A stretch of 64,000 nt of DNA from Ignavibacteriales bacterium (GCA_016707285.1 JADJIA010000012.1:5462-69461), one strand, 5' to 3'. Counted from the stretch's first letter, positions 16,915 to 26,655 are shown. Notes: generated by a model not told the origin, from the sequence alone. Program-made: numbers and translations.

Positions 16915-18012
16915 ATGACTCAATTAAAAAAAACGGTAAGAGTGATGTTGATCGACGATTCACCTGTCGTTTTACATATACTAAAAAAACTTTTGGTGAA
17001 TTCACCGGCAATAGAGGTTGTTGGGGTTTTTACGGATGGATTCGAAGCTCTTGCTTCAATCTCCACTCTGAAACCCGATGTTGTTTGCACTGATTTTCAC
17101 ATGCCAAAAATTAATGGTCTTGAACTGATCATGCAAATAATGGAAACAGACCCTAAACCTATCCTCGTGATCAGTTCTGCTGTGCAGGCAGAGGGGGATG
17201 AAAATACCATTTTTGCTCTTCTTGAAGCCGGAGCTGTGGATGTTTTCCCAAAACCTCTCGTTCAAACAGAGGAGGAGTTTAGGAAAACCGGAGACAGGCT
17301 CATTAAAAAAATAATTCTGCTGTCGGGGGTATATACTTTCAGAAGGAAAAGAAAAGACCGACCCGCCGGTGACACATTCGAACAAGTTCAGCAAAAAGAG
17401 TTTAATCCCGGAAAATCCTTTAAAATAATTGGTGTAGGTGCCTCAACCGGTGGTCCACAAGTTCTCACCGAGCTATTCGATTTTTTCTCAATACCTCAGC
17501 AGTTGCCCGTTGTTTGCGTACAACATATAAGTGAAGGATTTATTGCCGGGTTTGTTGAATGGTTTGACAGAACCACTTCCCTAAAAGTGGGGTTTGCTAC
17601 CGAGGGAGCGTTACCTGAACCCGGAAATATCTATTTCCCTCCGGAAGATACCCATTTAAAATTTGACAAAAGTGGAAGATTTAGATTCTCAAAATCGCCA
17701 AACATTAATGGTCACAGACCTTCTGTAGATGAAACATTTAACTCCCTCGCAGAGTCTTACGGCTCAGGCACCCTCGCTATTCTGCTTACAGGAATGGGCT
17801 CCGATGGTGCTCAAGGTTTGTTAAACATAAAAAAAGCCGGCGGTTTTACAGTAACACAAAGTGAAAAAAGTTGTGTTGTTTACGGAATGCCCAAAATTGC
17901 TGATGACCTCGGTGCGAGTGACTTATCACTTTCTCCATTGGAAATCAAACGGTTGTTAAATAATTTAAAAAGTCTTAGAACAGAGGTAATTGATGACCGA
18001 ACACATAATTAG
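16915..18012 (+). CDS. cheB: CheB-type protein-glutamate methylesterase (WspF-like)
   Basis: A 365-aa protein that removes receptor methyl groups and so provides adaptation. An N-terminal REC domain (1-125, Asp60 in CTDFHMP) is joined by a linker to the methylesterase domain (about 165-350). The catalytic triad is visible as Ser in GASTGGPQ, His in VQHIS and Asp in GMGSDGAQG. The last 20 bases overlap the start of the next gene, so the two are probably translationally coupled. Confidence 0.94.
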   Translation: MTQLKKTVRVMLIDDSPVVLHILKKLLVNSPAIEVVGVFTDGFEALASISTLKPDVVCTDFHMPKINGLELIMQIMETDPKPILVISSAVQAEGDENTIFALLEAGAVDVFPKPLVQTEEEFRKTGDRLIKKIILLSGVYTFRRKRKDRPAGDTFEQVQQKEFNPGKSFKIIGVGASTGGPQVLTELFDFFSIPQQLPVVCVQHISEGFIAGFVEWFDRTTSLKVGFATEGALPEPGNIYFPPEDTHLKFDKSGRFRFSKSPNINGHRPSVDETFNSLAESYGSGTLAILLTGMGSDGAQGLLNIKKAGGFTVTQSEKSCVVYGMPKIADDLGASDLSLSPLEIKRLLNNLKSLRTEVIDDRTHN

Positions 18013-19135
18013 AATTTTATTAGTTGAAGACAGCCCTATCGCTGCAAGACTTATATCACTTCTGCTCAAGGAAGGGATGCCCGAAGGAGAATATCAACTG
18101 TTTCAAAACTCCAATCTGACCGATGCAATTAGAACCACAGCTGAAAAGGACATTCATTTAGTGCTGCTCGATCTTGGGCTTCCTGAAAGTCAGGGTCTCG
18201 ATACTTTTAAGACATTTTTTACACAATTTCCATATATCCCCGTAATAGTTCTTACCGGAAATGAGGATAAATCACTTGCCTTAAAAGCTGTTAGGGAAGG
18301 TGCACAAGACTATCTTGTCAAAGGTGAAGTCCATAGCTCTCTCCTCGCAAGATCGATATTTTATGCAGTGGAAAGAGGCCGGCTTCAACACGAGAAGATG
18401 TTAAATCAAGAGAAACTGAAAAAATATTCAGAGGAACTTGAGGTGCTTAACGCAACCAAAGATAAATTCTTTTCGATTCTGGCTCATGATCTTAAAAGTC
18501 CTTTTAATGCTTTTATCGGAATCACTGATATACTCGCAGAAGATATTGATATTCTCGATAAAGAACAGATAAAATCGTTTGTGCTCGACATTAACAGGTC
18601 GGCACACAGCCAATTTAAACTTCTCGAAAATCTCCTTGCCTGGGCACAGATGCAAAGAGGATTAATGAAATTTGAACCGATTGAACTTGAAATAAATACA
18701 GTTATCAACGATGTTTTCCAGCTTTATCTCGACAACGCCATGGAAAAAGATCTCAAATTGATTAACGAAACTCCGCTCGGAAAAACTATTAAAGCAGATC
18801 ATAACATGCTCTATCTTCTACTCAGGAATCTGGTTTACAACGCAATTAAGTTTACTAATCCGGGGGGTGAAATCAGGGTGGGTGAAAACGCGACAAGTGG
18901 ATTTTCAGAAATTTATGTCGCTGACAGCGGAGTGGGAATAAACCCTTCGTCCCTCTCGAAAATGTTCAGAATTGAAAGTCAAAGTACCACCCTGGGCACT
19001 GCCCATGAAAAAGGAACAGGACTCGGCCTTGTTCTCTGCAAAGATATGGTCGAAAAAAACGGTGGAACAATCCGGGTTTCTTCGGAGGTGGGCGTTGGCA
19101 CCACTTTTTATTTTACAATTCCACAGGGAGGCTAA
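17993..19135 (+). CDS. Response-regulator/histidine-kinase hybrid (REC-HisKA-HATPase)
   Basis: A 380-aa soluble protein. The N-terminal REC domain (1-125) has Asp60 in LLDLGLPES, conserved Thr in VLTGNED and Lys in YLVKG. A coiled-coil linker and HisKA (LAHDLKSPFNAF, phospho-acceptor His) and HATPase (NLVYNAIKFT, DSGVGI, GTGLGLVLCKDM) follow. The ATG at 17993 is preferred over a TTG one codon earlier because AGAGG lies six bases upstream. It has no DNA-binding or GGDEF domain, so the CheA signal would go into another phosphorelay rather than directly to an output. It takes the place WspR has in Wsp operons. Confidence 0.9.
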   Translation: MTEHIIRILLVEDSPIAARLISLLLKEGMPEGEYQLFQNSNLTDAIRTTAEKDIHLVLLDLGLPESQGLDTFKTFFTQFPYIPVIVLTGNEDKSLALKAVREGAQDYLVKGEVHSSLLARSIFYAVERGRLQHEKMLNQEKLKKYSEELEVLNATKDKFFSILAHDLKSPFNAFIGITDILAEDIDILDKEQIKSFVLDINRSAHSQFKLLENLLAWAQMQRGLMKFEPIELEINTVINDVFQLYLDNAMEKDLKLINETPLGKTIKADHNMLYLLLRNLVYNAIKFTNPGGEIRVGENATSGFSEIYVADSGVGINPSSLSKMFRIESQSTTLGTAHEKGTGLGLVLCKDMVEKNGGTIRVSSEVGVGTTFYFTIPQGG

Positions 19136-19136
19136 G

Positions 19137-19901
19137 ATGTATTCCGGATATTTTATTGCAAAAGATAACACCAAACTTTTTTATCACATCACAGGTTCAG
19201 GGCAAGATCATGTTGTCCTGTTGCATGGTGGATTGGGCGATAGCAGAGAGATGGCTCCTGTTCTTTATGCTCTCGATCGTAACAAATTCACTTTTATTGC
19301 TCCCGAATTCAGAGGGCATGGCAGGTCATATCATGGTGAGCTGCCTCTAAGTTACGAACTGTATGCTGAAGATGTTTTTGGGATTCTCGACCAGCTTGGA
19401 GTGGAAAATGCATCCGTCATCGGGTTTAGTGATGGAGCAATTACAGGCATTGTAATGGGATATCAACAACCTAAAAGAATTAAAACAGTGGTTGCGATTG
19501 CTCCTGATTCCGGTCAAACAGGGTGGAATGAAGAGATAAATCTTCACGAAGCATTTGCAGAAATTGCACGGGATGAAGAAATGAGAAATGATTATAAATC
19601 ACTTTCCCCCGAGCCTGATAAATTTGATAGCTTGCTGGATAGCTTAAAATCCCTTTGGTTATCCCCTGTTCACATTAATCCTGAAAAAATGGGTGAAATT
19701 GAAGCATTTTGCTGGTTTGTTGCAAGCGAGAGGGATGAATTTATGAAACTTGAAGACATCAAAATGTTGTGTAACAAAGTTCCAAAAGCGGAAATGGTTG
19801 TGCTCCCCGATTTAAAACACGGAGAGCTCACACCTGTTTTGGCTGAGCTCTCTCGAGGAAATCGTCATGTGCTTTCGGACATGTTGGAACGGAGGAATTA
19901 A
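19137..19901 (+). CDS. Alpha/beta hydrolase, last gene of the chemosensory operon
   Basis: A 254-aa alpha/beta-hydrolase-fold protein. The oxyanion motif HGGLGD, nucleophile elbow GFSDG (Ser), a probable acid in SERDEF and catalytic His in LKHGEL are all present. The start ATG 19137 follows the kinase stop by one base and has GGAGG upstream (within the kinase 3' end). A longer frame upstream only shadows the kinase. It resembles general serine esterases/lactonases; the substrate is unknown. Its tight linkage to a chemosensory operon suggests a signalling-related role, for example processing or sensing a small molecule as RsbQ does, but that is conjecture. It converges with the next gene, three bases away. 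Confidence 0.82.
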   Translation: MYSGYFIAKDNTKLFYHITGSGQDHVVLLHGGLGDSREMAPVLYALDRNKFTFIAPEFRGHGRSYHGELPLSYELYAEDVFGILDQLGVENASVIGFSDGAITGIVMGYQQPKRIKTVVAIAPDSGQTGWNEEINLHEAFAEIARDEEMRNDYKSLSPEPDKFDSLLDSLKSLWLSPVHINPEKMGEIEAFCWFVASERDEFMKLEDIKMLCNKVPKAEMVVLPDLKHGELTPVLAELSRGNRHVLSDMLERRN

Positions 19902-19904
19902 CCC

Positions 19905-21716
19905 TTAATTCATTCCAAAATTTTTATTGTGAAGTTCATCAATCGCTCCCAAAAGTGAATTGACTTTTTTCAATTCTTCCTTTGCCCATGAATTGTTGGG
20001 ATCAAGTTTTAGAACAGCTTCAAGTTCAGTTTTTGCGGCTGAATAATTCTTCTGTTTGATAAGTTCTTTTGCTGCAGAGATGTGTGCCCCCAGGGTCATT
20101 TCATTTTCACCAGGAAGTTTTTTCACTTTAAGTTTTTCACCACTCTCCTTAACTATCTCTCCTCTGAATTGTTCAGGGTAGCCAACATTTACTGTCTTGA
20201 AATGTTCGTTCTTTTTAACTCCATCCATGTATTTTAACAAAAGGTCTTCACTTAGTTTTCGCCAGGTTGTGTAAACAGATTTTCCTGCTTCTTTTGAATA
20301 ATTTGTCAGGAATAACAAACATTCAGCTCTCGATGAAGAGAGAAGTTTCACCGCTTTTTCTTCCACTTCCTTTTGGCGAAGTAAAAATTGTCCTTCAAGT
20401 TGATTTTGCACCGTTTTGATATCATCTACCACAACATTATAACGGGGATAGGCAAAATTGGCAACAGCATTAAACACCCAGAAAGCAGAATCCCAGGTAA
20501 AATGAGAAAGTGATCCGAGTCCTTTTCTGTAGTTTTCAGGGATATCAGTTACTGCTGCGTACATTGGAAACCAAACAGTTGTATATGTATCATCAACACC
20601 ATACCACAAAACTCCACCAACTTCATTGGGAAGATTACTGCGTGACTGACTTATGAACGACCATCCTGTTTGGGGAGTGGAAATTGGTCTTTCGTTAAAA
20701 TATTCTTCACCATTATATTTCCAGGTCAGCGGTCTGGCTCTCATCGGGTTACCATAAGGACCTGCGCCTATACCCGTAGTCATGTCAAGTTCGGTTCCAT
20801 TATAATGATCACGCATAAGGGACATCACATCGTGTACCGAAAGTTTTTTATCGGGCTTTATATAAAGAGGCATTCTCTCGAGAGTTTCACCCTTTATATA
20901 TGGCAGATATTTATCCATTGTGGAATTACATCTGCGGAAAAGTGACCAGACTCTTCCATCGCAAAATCTTATACCACCAAAATCGAGTGGATTGTAAGCA
21001 GCCGCGAAATCAAAATCGGCATCTTTCCCTGAAAAATATCCCTTTTCTCTCGCAAATGTTATTACATCCGGAGCATAAAGGCAGTTGTCGGGGTCATTTA
21101 GATTTATTTTTGTAATTCTTGCCTGGTTAGCGTGACCCGAAATATATCCATCCGGAATTTTTACAGCCGCCCAGACTGCTCCCATAACTCCGGGACCTTT
21201 GCCCGACATTTCGAGTATCCATGCTTCATTTGGATCGGCAATTGTAAATGATTCACCCGAACTGTAATATCCATATTCTTCAACTAATTGAGTCATTATT
21301 TTAATAGCTTCTCGGGCAGTTTTGGCTCTTTGCAGAGTGATATAAATTAAACTGCCATAGTCGATAACACCTTTTGGATTTACAAGTTCATTCCTGCCCC
21401 CAAAAGTGGTTTCACCTATCGCAAGTTGATGTTCATTCATATTGCCGGTTACATTGTAAGTTTCTCTAACCTGTCTGATTTTGCCAAGAAACTTGCCTGT
21501 GTCCCATTCATAAACCTCAAGCAGTGCACCCTCGGGGTACTTTGCTGCGGGAAAATGGTACAACTCTCCATACATATTGTATGAATCAGCGGTATAGGTG
21601 ATCATCGTAGAGCCATCAGTGGATGCCCCTCTTGTAACGATAAAATTTGTGCAGGCATAAATTGCTGCGGGTGAAAGGAATAGAATCAGCGTTATAAGCG
21701 TTGAAATTCTCTTCAT
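19905..21716 (-). CDS. Secreted C69-family dipeptidase (N-terminal nucleophile hydrolase) with C-terminal TPR
   Basis: A 603-aa exported peptidase. The signal peptide (1-21) ends directly before Cys22 in YACTNFIVTRGAS, the expected autocatalytically exposed N-terminal nucleophile of peptidase family C69. Conserved C69 segments follow (TYTADS, NEHQLAIGETTFGGR, GSLIYITLQRAKTAREAI, ESFTIADPNEAWILEM, SGHANQARI). Residues about 540-590 add a short TPR-like pair (ISAAKELIKQKNYSAAKTEL). It likely degrades dipeptides in the periplasm. It is a single gene, divergent from the DUF1569 gene and converging on the hydrolase with only three bases between, so no terminator fits there. Confidence 0.87.
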   Translation of the reverse strand: MKRISTLITLILFLSPAAIYACTNFIVTRGASTDGSTMITYTADSYNMYGELYHFPAAKYPEGALLEVYEWDTGKFLGKIRQVRETYNVTGNMNEHQLAIGETTFGGRNELVNPKGVIDYGSLIYITLQRAKTAREAIKIMTQLVEEYGYYSSGESFTIADPNEAWILEMSGKGPGVMGAVWAAVKIPDGYISGHANQARITKINLNDPDNCLYAPDVITFAREKGYFSGKDADFDFAAAYNPLDFGGIRFCDGRVWSLFRRCNSTMDKYLPYIKGETLERMPLYIKPDKKLSVHDVMSLMRDHYNGTELDMTTGIGAGPYGNPMRARPLTWKYNGEEYFNERPISTPQTGWSFISQSRSNLPNEVGGVLWYGVDDTYTTVWFPMYAAVTDIPENYRKGLGSLSHFTWDSAFWVFNAVANFAYPRYNVVVDDIKTVQNQLEGQFLLRQKEVEEKAVKLLSSSRAECLLFLTNYSKEAGKSVYTTWRKLSEDLLLKYMDGVKKNEHFKTVNVGYPEQFRGEIVKESGEKLKVKKLPGENEMTLGAHISAAKELIKQKNYSAAKTELEAVLKLDPNNSWAKEELKKVNSLLGAIDELHNKNFGMN

Positions 21717-21862
21717 CTGGTCTCCGGATATTTAAAATAATAGTCAAACAAGATAATAAAATCGATCAACCTAAACAGAGATAAATAAATGATCATTTTC
21801 AATTATATTTAGGATAAATCTATTTTAGAATCTTTATTTCCACTCATAACAAGCGATGAAAT

Positions 21863-22321
21863 ATGAAAAGTCTTCTTAATCCTGTTGATAAATCTGAAAT
21901 GTTAAAAAGAATTGCAGAAGTTACACCAAAGGACCCCCCGTTATGGGGAAAAATGAATGTTCACGAGATGCTCGTTCATGCTGCAGATCAAGTGAGGTTG
22001 TCATTTGGCGAAAAACGCTCCCCTTATCGCGGAACCATGATGACTTCAACATTTGTGAAGTTTTTGATCCTCCTCGGAATGCCAATTCCTAAAGGTAAAA
22101 TTGAAACCACGGATGAACTAAAACAGGGAGTGGGTGGTACAAAACTCACTGCTTTTGAGTTGGATAAAGGAATTTTAGCTGATATGGTGACTAATTTTGA
22201 AACCCGGTACGGTAATGAAGAGTTCAGAAAACACCCCGTCTTTGGTGATCTCGATAAACAGCAGTGGGGTCGTCTTGCATATCTTCACCTCAATCACCAC
22301 CTTAAGCAGTTTGGGAGATGA
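21863..22321 (+). CDS. DUF1569 / DinB-like protein
   Basis: A 152-aa soluble protein with the pattern of the DUF1569 family, a DinB-like four-helix fold: an early GKMNVHEMLVHAADQ segment and a final HLNHHLKQFGR, whose histidines would form the metal site. The molecular function is not known. It has its own upstream region (146 bp, shared with the divergent C69 gene) and is separated from maeB by 104 bp. Confidence 0.75.
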   Translation: MKSLLNPVDKSEMLKRIAEVTPKDPPLWGKMNVHEMLVHAADQVRLSFGEKRSPYRGTMMTSTFVKFLILLGMPIPKGKIETTDELKQGVGGTKLTAFELDKGILADMVTNFETRYGNEEFRKHPVFGDLDKQQWGRLAYLHLNHHLKQFGR

Positions 22322-22425
22322 ATAAATTCAACACTTAAAATAATAATCTGTTTTGTTATCTGGTCAAAGTTTTTTAGTTTACCGTTCTTAATTGAATCCG
22401 TTCTTCACTTTATTTTGGAGTATCA

Positions 22426-24690
22426 ATGAAAACAACCAAGCAGGAGGCTTTAGACTACCACAGTATGGGTAGAAAAGGGAAAATTGAAGTTGTCCCGACT
22501 AAGCCCTGCATCACTCAGAGAGACCTCTCTCTCGCTTATACCCCGGGAGTAGCTCAGCCATGCCTTGATATCGAAAAAGATCCTTCGCTGGCTTATGAAT
22601 ATACTGCAAAAGGTAACCTTGTGGCTGTTGTCAGCAATGGTACTGCAGTGCTCGGACTGGGAGACATAGGACCCCTTGCCGGTAAACCGGTTATGGAAGG
22701 CAAAGGAGTTCTTTTCAAAAGATTTGCAGATATTGATGTTTTTGACATTGAACTAAACACAAAAGACCCTGATGAAATAGTCAGATGTGTACAACTCCTC
22801 GAACCAACATTTGGGGGTATCAACCTTGAAGATATAAAAGCACCGGAATGTTTTTATATTGAAGAAAAATGTAAAGCCACAATGAAAATTCCGGTGTTTC
22901 ATGATGACCAGCATGGAACTGCAATTATCAGTGGTGCTGCTCTTATTAATGCAGTGGAAATTTCAGGAAAAAAGCTTTCTGAGGTTAAAATTGTTGTTAA
23001 TGGTGCCGGTGCATCGGCAATTTCGTGCTCACGGCTTTATGTAAAACTTGGTGCTAAAATTGAAAACATTACACTATGTGACTCAAAAGGAGCAATCTAC
23101 AAAGGCAGAACCGAGGGGATGAATGAATTTAAACAGGAATTTGCTCACGAGACTGATGCCAGAACCCTTGCAGATGCAATTAAAGGAGCCGATGTTTTTG
23201 TAGGACTTTCAAAAGGAAATGTCGTTTCGAAAGAAATGGTTGCAAGCATGGCACCAAATTGTGTCGTTTTTGCGATGGCTAATCCTGATCCCGAAATAAC
23301 TTACGAAGATGCTACCTCTGTAAGAAAAGACATAATAATGGCGACCGGAAGATCAGATTATCCTAATCAGATCAATAATGTTCTGGGTTTCCCATTCATT
23401 TTTAGAGGTGCCCTTGATGTTCAGGCTTCCGCAATTAATGATGAAATGAAACTCGCTGCTTCTTATGCCCTCGCGGCTCTTGCAAAAGAGGATGTTCCCG
23501 ATATCGTTAAAAGAGCCTACGAAGGTCATGAAATGAATTATGGCAGGGATTATATCGTCCCCAAACCTTTTGATTCAAGAGTTCTTACATGGGTTGCTCC
23601 TGCCGTTGCTAAAGCTGCAATGGATACAGGTGTTGCTGCAAAACCTATCACAGATTTTGAGGCGTATAAAGAACAACTTCTCGAAAGACTTGGAATTTCC
23701 CAGGAAATAGTGAGACATACCATTCATGCAGCACAAAGTTACAAAACAGGAAAGCTCGTTTTCTCAGAGGGTAACAATGTCAGGATACTTAAAGCTGCAC
23801 AGATTATCCAGGATATGGATATAGCACACCCAATTCTGATCGGGAATCCTGAAGAAGTAAATGCTCTGATGTCTGCCAATAATATCGATCATGAAGGTTT
23901 GACAATTGTCTCCCCGACCGATTGGGACAAATCAGACTTTTATGTGGATGAATTCTATAAACTCAGACAGCGGAAAGGTATTACCCGTGAGGAAGCTTCA
24001 CGCTTGATGACCCGTCACCGTCACAAAAATTATTTTGCTGCGATGATGGTCAGAATGGGTGATGCCGATGCTATGATTGCAGGTATGACATCACACTACC
24101 CTGAGACGATTCGTCCTGCTCTTGAAGTACTCGATCTGCAACCCGGTGTTTCGCGTGTTTCAGGGATGTATATTCTTATCATAAAAAATCGTGTATATTT
24201 CTTCGCAGATACAACAGTAAATGTTGATCCAAACGCAGAACAACTCGCCGAAATTGCCATACTTTCAGCAAAAGCCGCAAGGAGGTTTGATATTGAACCC
24301 CGCGTGGCAATGTTATCATTCAGCAATTTTGGAAGTGCAGTTCATCCCCATAGTGTTAAGGTTAAAAAAGCAACCGAAATAGTGAAACAGCTTGAACCCG
24401 ATCTAATTGTTGAGGGTGAAATGCAGGCAGATACCGCGATGATCCCAACGATTATGGAAAATCTTTATCCTTTCTCTAAATTGAAGAAAAGGGCAAATGT
24501 TTTGATTTTCCCAAATCTCGATTCAGGCAATATTGCTTACAAACTTTTAAATAGAATCGGCGGTGCCGAAGTGGTTGGTCCAATTCTCAATGGTTTAAGC
24601 AAACCTGTATATGTCCTTCAGCGTGGTGCCGAAGTTGACGATGTAGTTAATATGGCTGCATTTGCAATGGTTGAGGCAAAAAGAAAATAA
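22426..24690 (+). CDS. maeB: NADP-dependent malic enzyme with C-terminal phosphotransacetylase-like domain
   Basis: A 754-aa enzyme converting malate to pyruvate and CO2 with reduction of NAD(P)+. Residues about 1-420 are the malic domain (SLAYTPGVAQPCLDI, GLGDIGPLAGKPVMEGK, FHDDQHGTAI) with the NAD(P)-binding GAGASAISC. Residues about 430-754 are the phosphotransacetylase-like regulatory domain (GNNVRILKAAQ, MVRMGDADAMIAGM, VEGEMQADTA). The length matches MaeB. GGAG precedes the ATG by seven bases. A strong terminator follows at 24752-24791. Confidence 0.95.
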   Translation: MKTTKQEALDYHSMGRKGKIEVVPTKPCITQRDLSLAYTPGVAQPCLDIEKDPSLAYEYTAKGNLVAVVSNGTAVLGLGDIGPLAGKPVMEGKGVLFKRFADIDVFDIELNTKDPDEIVRCVQLLEPTFGGINLEDIKAPECFYIEEKCKATMKIPVFHDDQHGTAIISGAALINAVEISGKKLSEVKIVVNGAGASAISCSRLYVKLGAKIENITLCDSKGAIYKGRTEGMNEFKQEFAHETDARTLADAIKGADVFVGLSKGNVVSKEMVASMAPNCVVFAMANPDPEITYEDATSVRKDIIMATGRSDYPNQINNVLGFPFIFRGALDVQASAINDEMKLAASYALAALAKEDVPDIVKRAYEGHEMNYGRDYIVPKPFDSRVLTWVAPAVAKAAMDTGVAAKPITDFEAYKEQLLERLGISQEIVRHTIHAAQSYKTGKLVFSEGNNVRILKAAQIIQDMDIAHPILIGNPEEVNALMSANNIDHEGLTIVSPTDWDKSDFYVDEFYKLRQRKGITREEASRLMTRHRHKNYFAAMMVRMGDADAMIAGMTSHYPETIRPALEVLDLQPGVSRVSGMYILIIKNRVYFFADTTVNVDPNAEQLAEIAILSAKAARRFDIEPRVAMLSFSNFGSAVHPHSVKVKKATEIVKQLEPDLIVEGEMQADTAMIPTIMENLYPFSKLKKRANVLIFPNLDSGNIAYKLLNRIGGAEVVGPILNGLSKPVYVLQRGAEVDDVVNMAAFAMVEAKRK

Positions 24691-24735
24691 CCCAATAATT
24701 CAATAATGCAGTAATGCAATAATCCAATAATATTT
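24691..24735 (+). repeat. Octamer array (CAATAATN)
   Basis: About five consecutive 8-bp units of the form CAATAATN/CAGTAATG lie just after the maeB stop. A related array of at least four units is at 26545-26577. Confidence 0.6.
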
Positions 24736-24751
24736 ATATAAATATCTGTTT

Positions 24752-24791
24752 GAGGTTGTCCGTGAGAGTGTTTCGGACAGCCTCTTTTTTT
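24752..24791 (+). terminator. Rho-independent terminator after maeB
   Basis: An 11-bp stem (GAGGTTGTCCG / CGGACAGCCTC, one G-T wobble) is followed by seven T residues. Confidence 0.85.
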
Positions 24792-24879
24792 GATATCGCC
24801 TTGATCTTTAGTCAACTTTACCTCTCAATTAACTAAATTAGTGGTTAGAATTTTTTGAATTTTTCAACTTTGGGAAAAT

Positions 24880-26157
24880 ATGTGGAATAATATTGTAGAT
24901 GAACTTGAATGGCGTGGACTTGTTTACCAGTCAACTCCGTTGGATCAATTAAAAGAACGGCTTAAAGAGGGACCAGTCACTTTATATGCAGGGTTTGACC
25001 CGACTGCAGATTCACTCCATATTGGGCATTTGATCCCGATTCTTGGCTTACGCAGATTTCAGCAAGCCGGTAACAAAGTTATTTGTGTTGTTGGTGGAGC
25101 AACCGCTCTTCTTGGTGATCCTTCCGGAAAAGAAGCCGAAAGAGAACTTAGTGCCGATGAACTTGTGAAAAACTGGGCGGTGATTTTTGAAGAACAACTT
25201 TCACAATATCTTGATTTTTCGGGTGATAATGCTGCTCTGATGACCAATAATTACGATTGGATCAGCACCATTTCGGCATTTGAATATCTCAGAGAGATCG
25301 GAAAAAAATTCTCCGTGAATGTCATGGTTACAAAAGAATCTGTTAAACGCAGACTGCAAGATCCCGACAAAGGCATCTCATACACCGAGTTTAGTTATAT
25401 GGTTATGCAGGCTTTTGATTATTTCATTTTGAATGAAAGACATAATTGTGAACTCCAAATTGGTGGAAGTGACCAGTGGGGTAATATCACCGCAGGGATG
25501 GATCTGATTTGGAAAAAGAAAAACAAAAAAGTTCACTGTATGACTTTCCCGCTCATTCAAACAGCTGATGGGAAAAAGATTGGTAAAACCGAGGCAGGAA
25601 CTGTATGGCTCGATAAAAAGCGCACTTCCCCTTACGAACTTTATCAATACTGGTTAAATGTTGACGACAGAGATGTAATAAAATTCCTTAAGTTTTATAC
25701 TTTCCTTCCAAAAGAAGAAATTGAGGAGCTGGAAGCGATTCACAATTCCGATCCGGGAAGAAGAGTTGCACACAAAAAACTCGCCGAAGAAGTAACTTCT
25801 CTGATTCACGGAAGAGAAGAAATGCTTGGTGCTGTCGCTGCGTCAAAAGCACTTTTTGGTGAAGCTGAGATAACTGAAATTGGTGAATCAACACTTCAAT
25901 CATTGTGTGATACAACTCCATCAGTTGCACTGAGTTCATCAGAGGCAATTCCATCTTTAGTTGATCTTCTCGTCCTTGCTGGATTTTACACAAGCAAGGG
26001 TGCTGCAAGAAGAGACCTAACCGGTGGAGGTATCTACTTTAACAATCAGAGAATTTCCGATCCGGAATTTACACCCAAAGCTGAAGACCTCTTGTTTGGA
26101 AAATATTTTGTCCTGAGAAAGGGCAAAAAGAACTTCAAACCGGGTTTTTACAAATAA
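24880..26157 (+). CDS. tyrS: Tyrosyl-tRNA synthetase
   Basis: A 425-aa class I aminoacyl-tRNA synthetase that charges tRNA-Tyr. The HIGH motif is at residues 47-50 (ADSLHIGH), the tyrosine-binding NYDWI and QIGGSDQWGNI follow, and the KMSKS-type loop is KKIGKTEAG. A C-terminal S4 RNA-binding domain (LVLAGFYTSKGAARRDL) completes the protein. The length fits TyrS. The YraN gene follows 15 bases downstream. Confidence 0.96.
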   Translation: MWNNIVDELEWRGLVYQSTPLDQLKERLKEGPVTLYAGFDPTADSLHIGHLIPILGLRRFQQAGNKVICVVGGATALLGDPSGKEAERELSADELVKNWAVIFEEQLSQYLDFSGDNAALMTNNYDWISTISAFEYLREIGKKFSVNVMVTKESVKRRLQDPDKGISYTEFSYMVMQAFDYFILNERHNCELQIGGSDQWGNITAGMDLIWKKKNKKVHCMTFPLIQTADGKKIGKTEAGTVWLDKKRTSPYELYQYWLNVDDRDVIKFLKFYTFLPKEEIEELEAIHNSDPGRRVAHKKLAEEVTSLIHGREEMLGAVAASKALFGEAEITEIGESTLQSLCDTTPSVALSSSEAIPSLVDLLVLAGFYTSKGAARRDLTGGGIYFNNQRISDPEFTPKAEDLLFGKYFVLRKGKKNFKPGFYK

Positions 26158-26172
26158 TTTACCGGGTTCACC

Positions 26173-26538
26173 GTGTCAACTCTTGAAACAGGAAAGTTAG
26201 GCGAAAAACTTGCTGAAGAATTCCTGAAAAAAAACGGATTCAAGATTCTTGATAAAAACTGGCGAGAGAGCCACGGTGAACTCGATATTGTTGCCCTCGA
26301 TGGAACAACCCTCGTTATTATTGAAGTAAAATATCGGAGTGACGAAAATTTCACCGATATCCAACATGCCATCTCCTGGCAAAAAGCCAAATCTCTTAAA
26401 AAATATGCCCAAAAATATCTCTATAAATCGGATGTATATTTTGAAGAGATTCGTTTTGACTTCATTGGCGTTCTCCCCAATCCCGATGGTACCTACCGCA
26501 TAGAGCATAACCCCGACTATATTGACTGGAGAAATTAA
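26173..26538 (+). CDS. yraN: YraN/UPF0102 family protein
   Basis: A 121-aa protein with the restriction-endonuclease-like fold of YraN: GKLGEKLAEEFLKKNGF at the start, then Asp38, Glu51 and Lys53 in a D-x12-ExK arrangement (GELDIV, IIEVKYR). It starts with GTG at 26173. Function is unproven; the family is often linked to DNA recombination or envelope genes. It probably shares the tyrS transcript. Confidence 0.9.
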   Translation: MSTLETGKLGEKLAEEFLKKNGFKILDKNWRESHGELDIVALDGTTLVIIEVKYRSDENFTDIQHAISWQKAKSLKKYAQKYLYKSDVYFEEIRFDFIGVLPNPDGTYRIEHNPDYIDWRN

Positions 26539-26540
26539 AT

Positions 26541-26577
26541 GAATGCAGTAATCCAATAATTCAATAATGCAATAATT
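26541..26577 (+). repeat. Octamer array (CAATAATN), second copy
   Basis: Units CAGTAATC, CAATAATT, CAATAATG and CAATAATT run in phase, in the same orientation as the array after maeB. Confidence 0.6.
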
Positions 26578-26655
26578 TTGCATCCTCCCATTTTGTTAAG
26601 AGAAAATAAACGAGTATATTTGAATCGGACTTATTTATCTGTTTTGGAGAATAAA

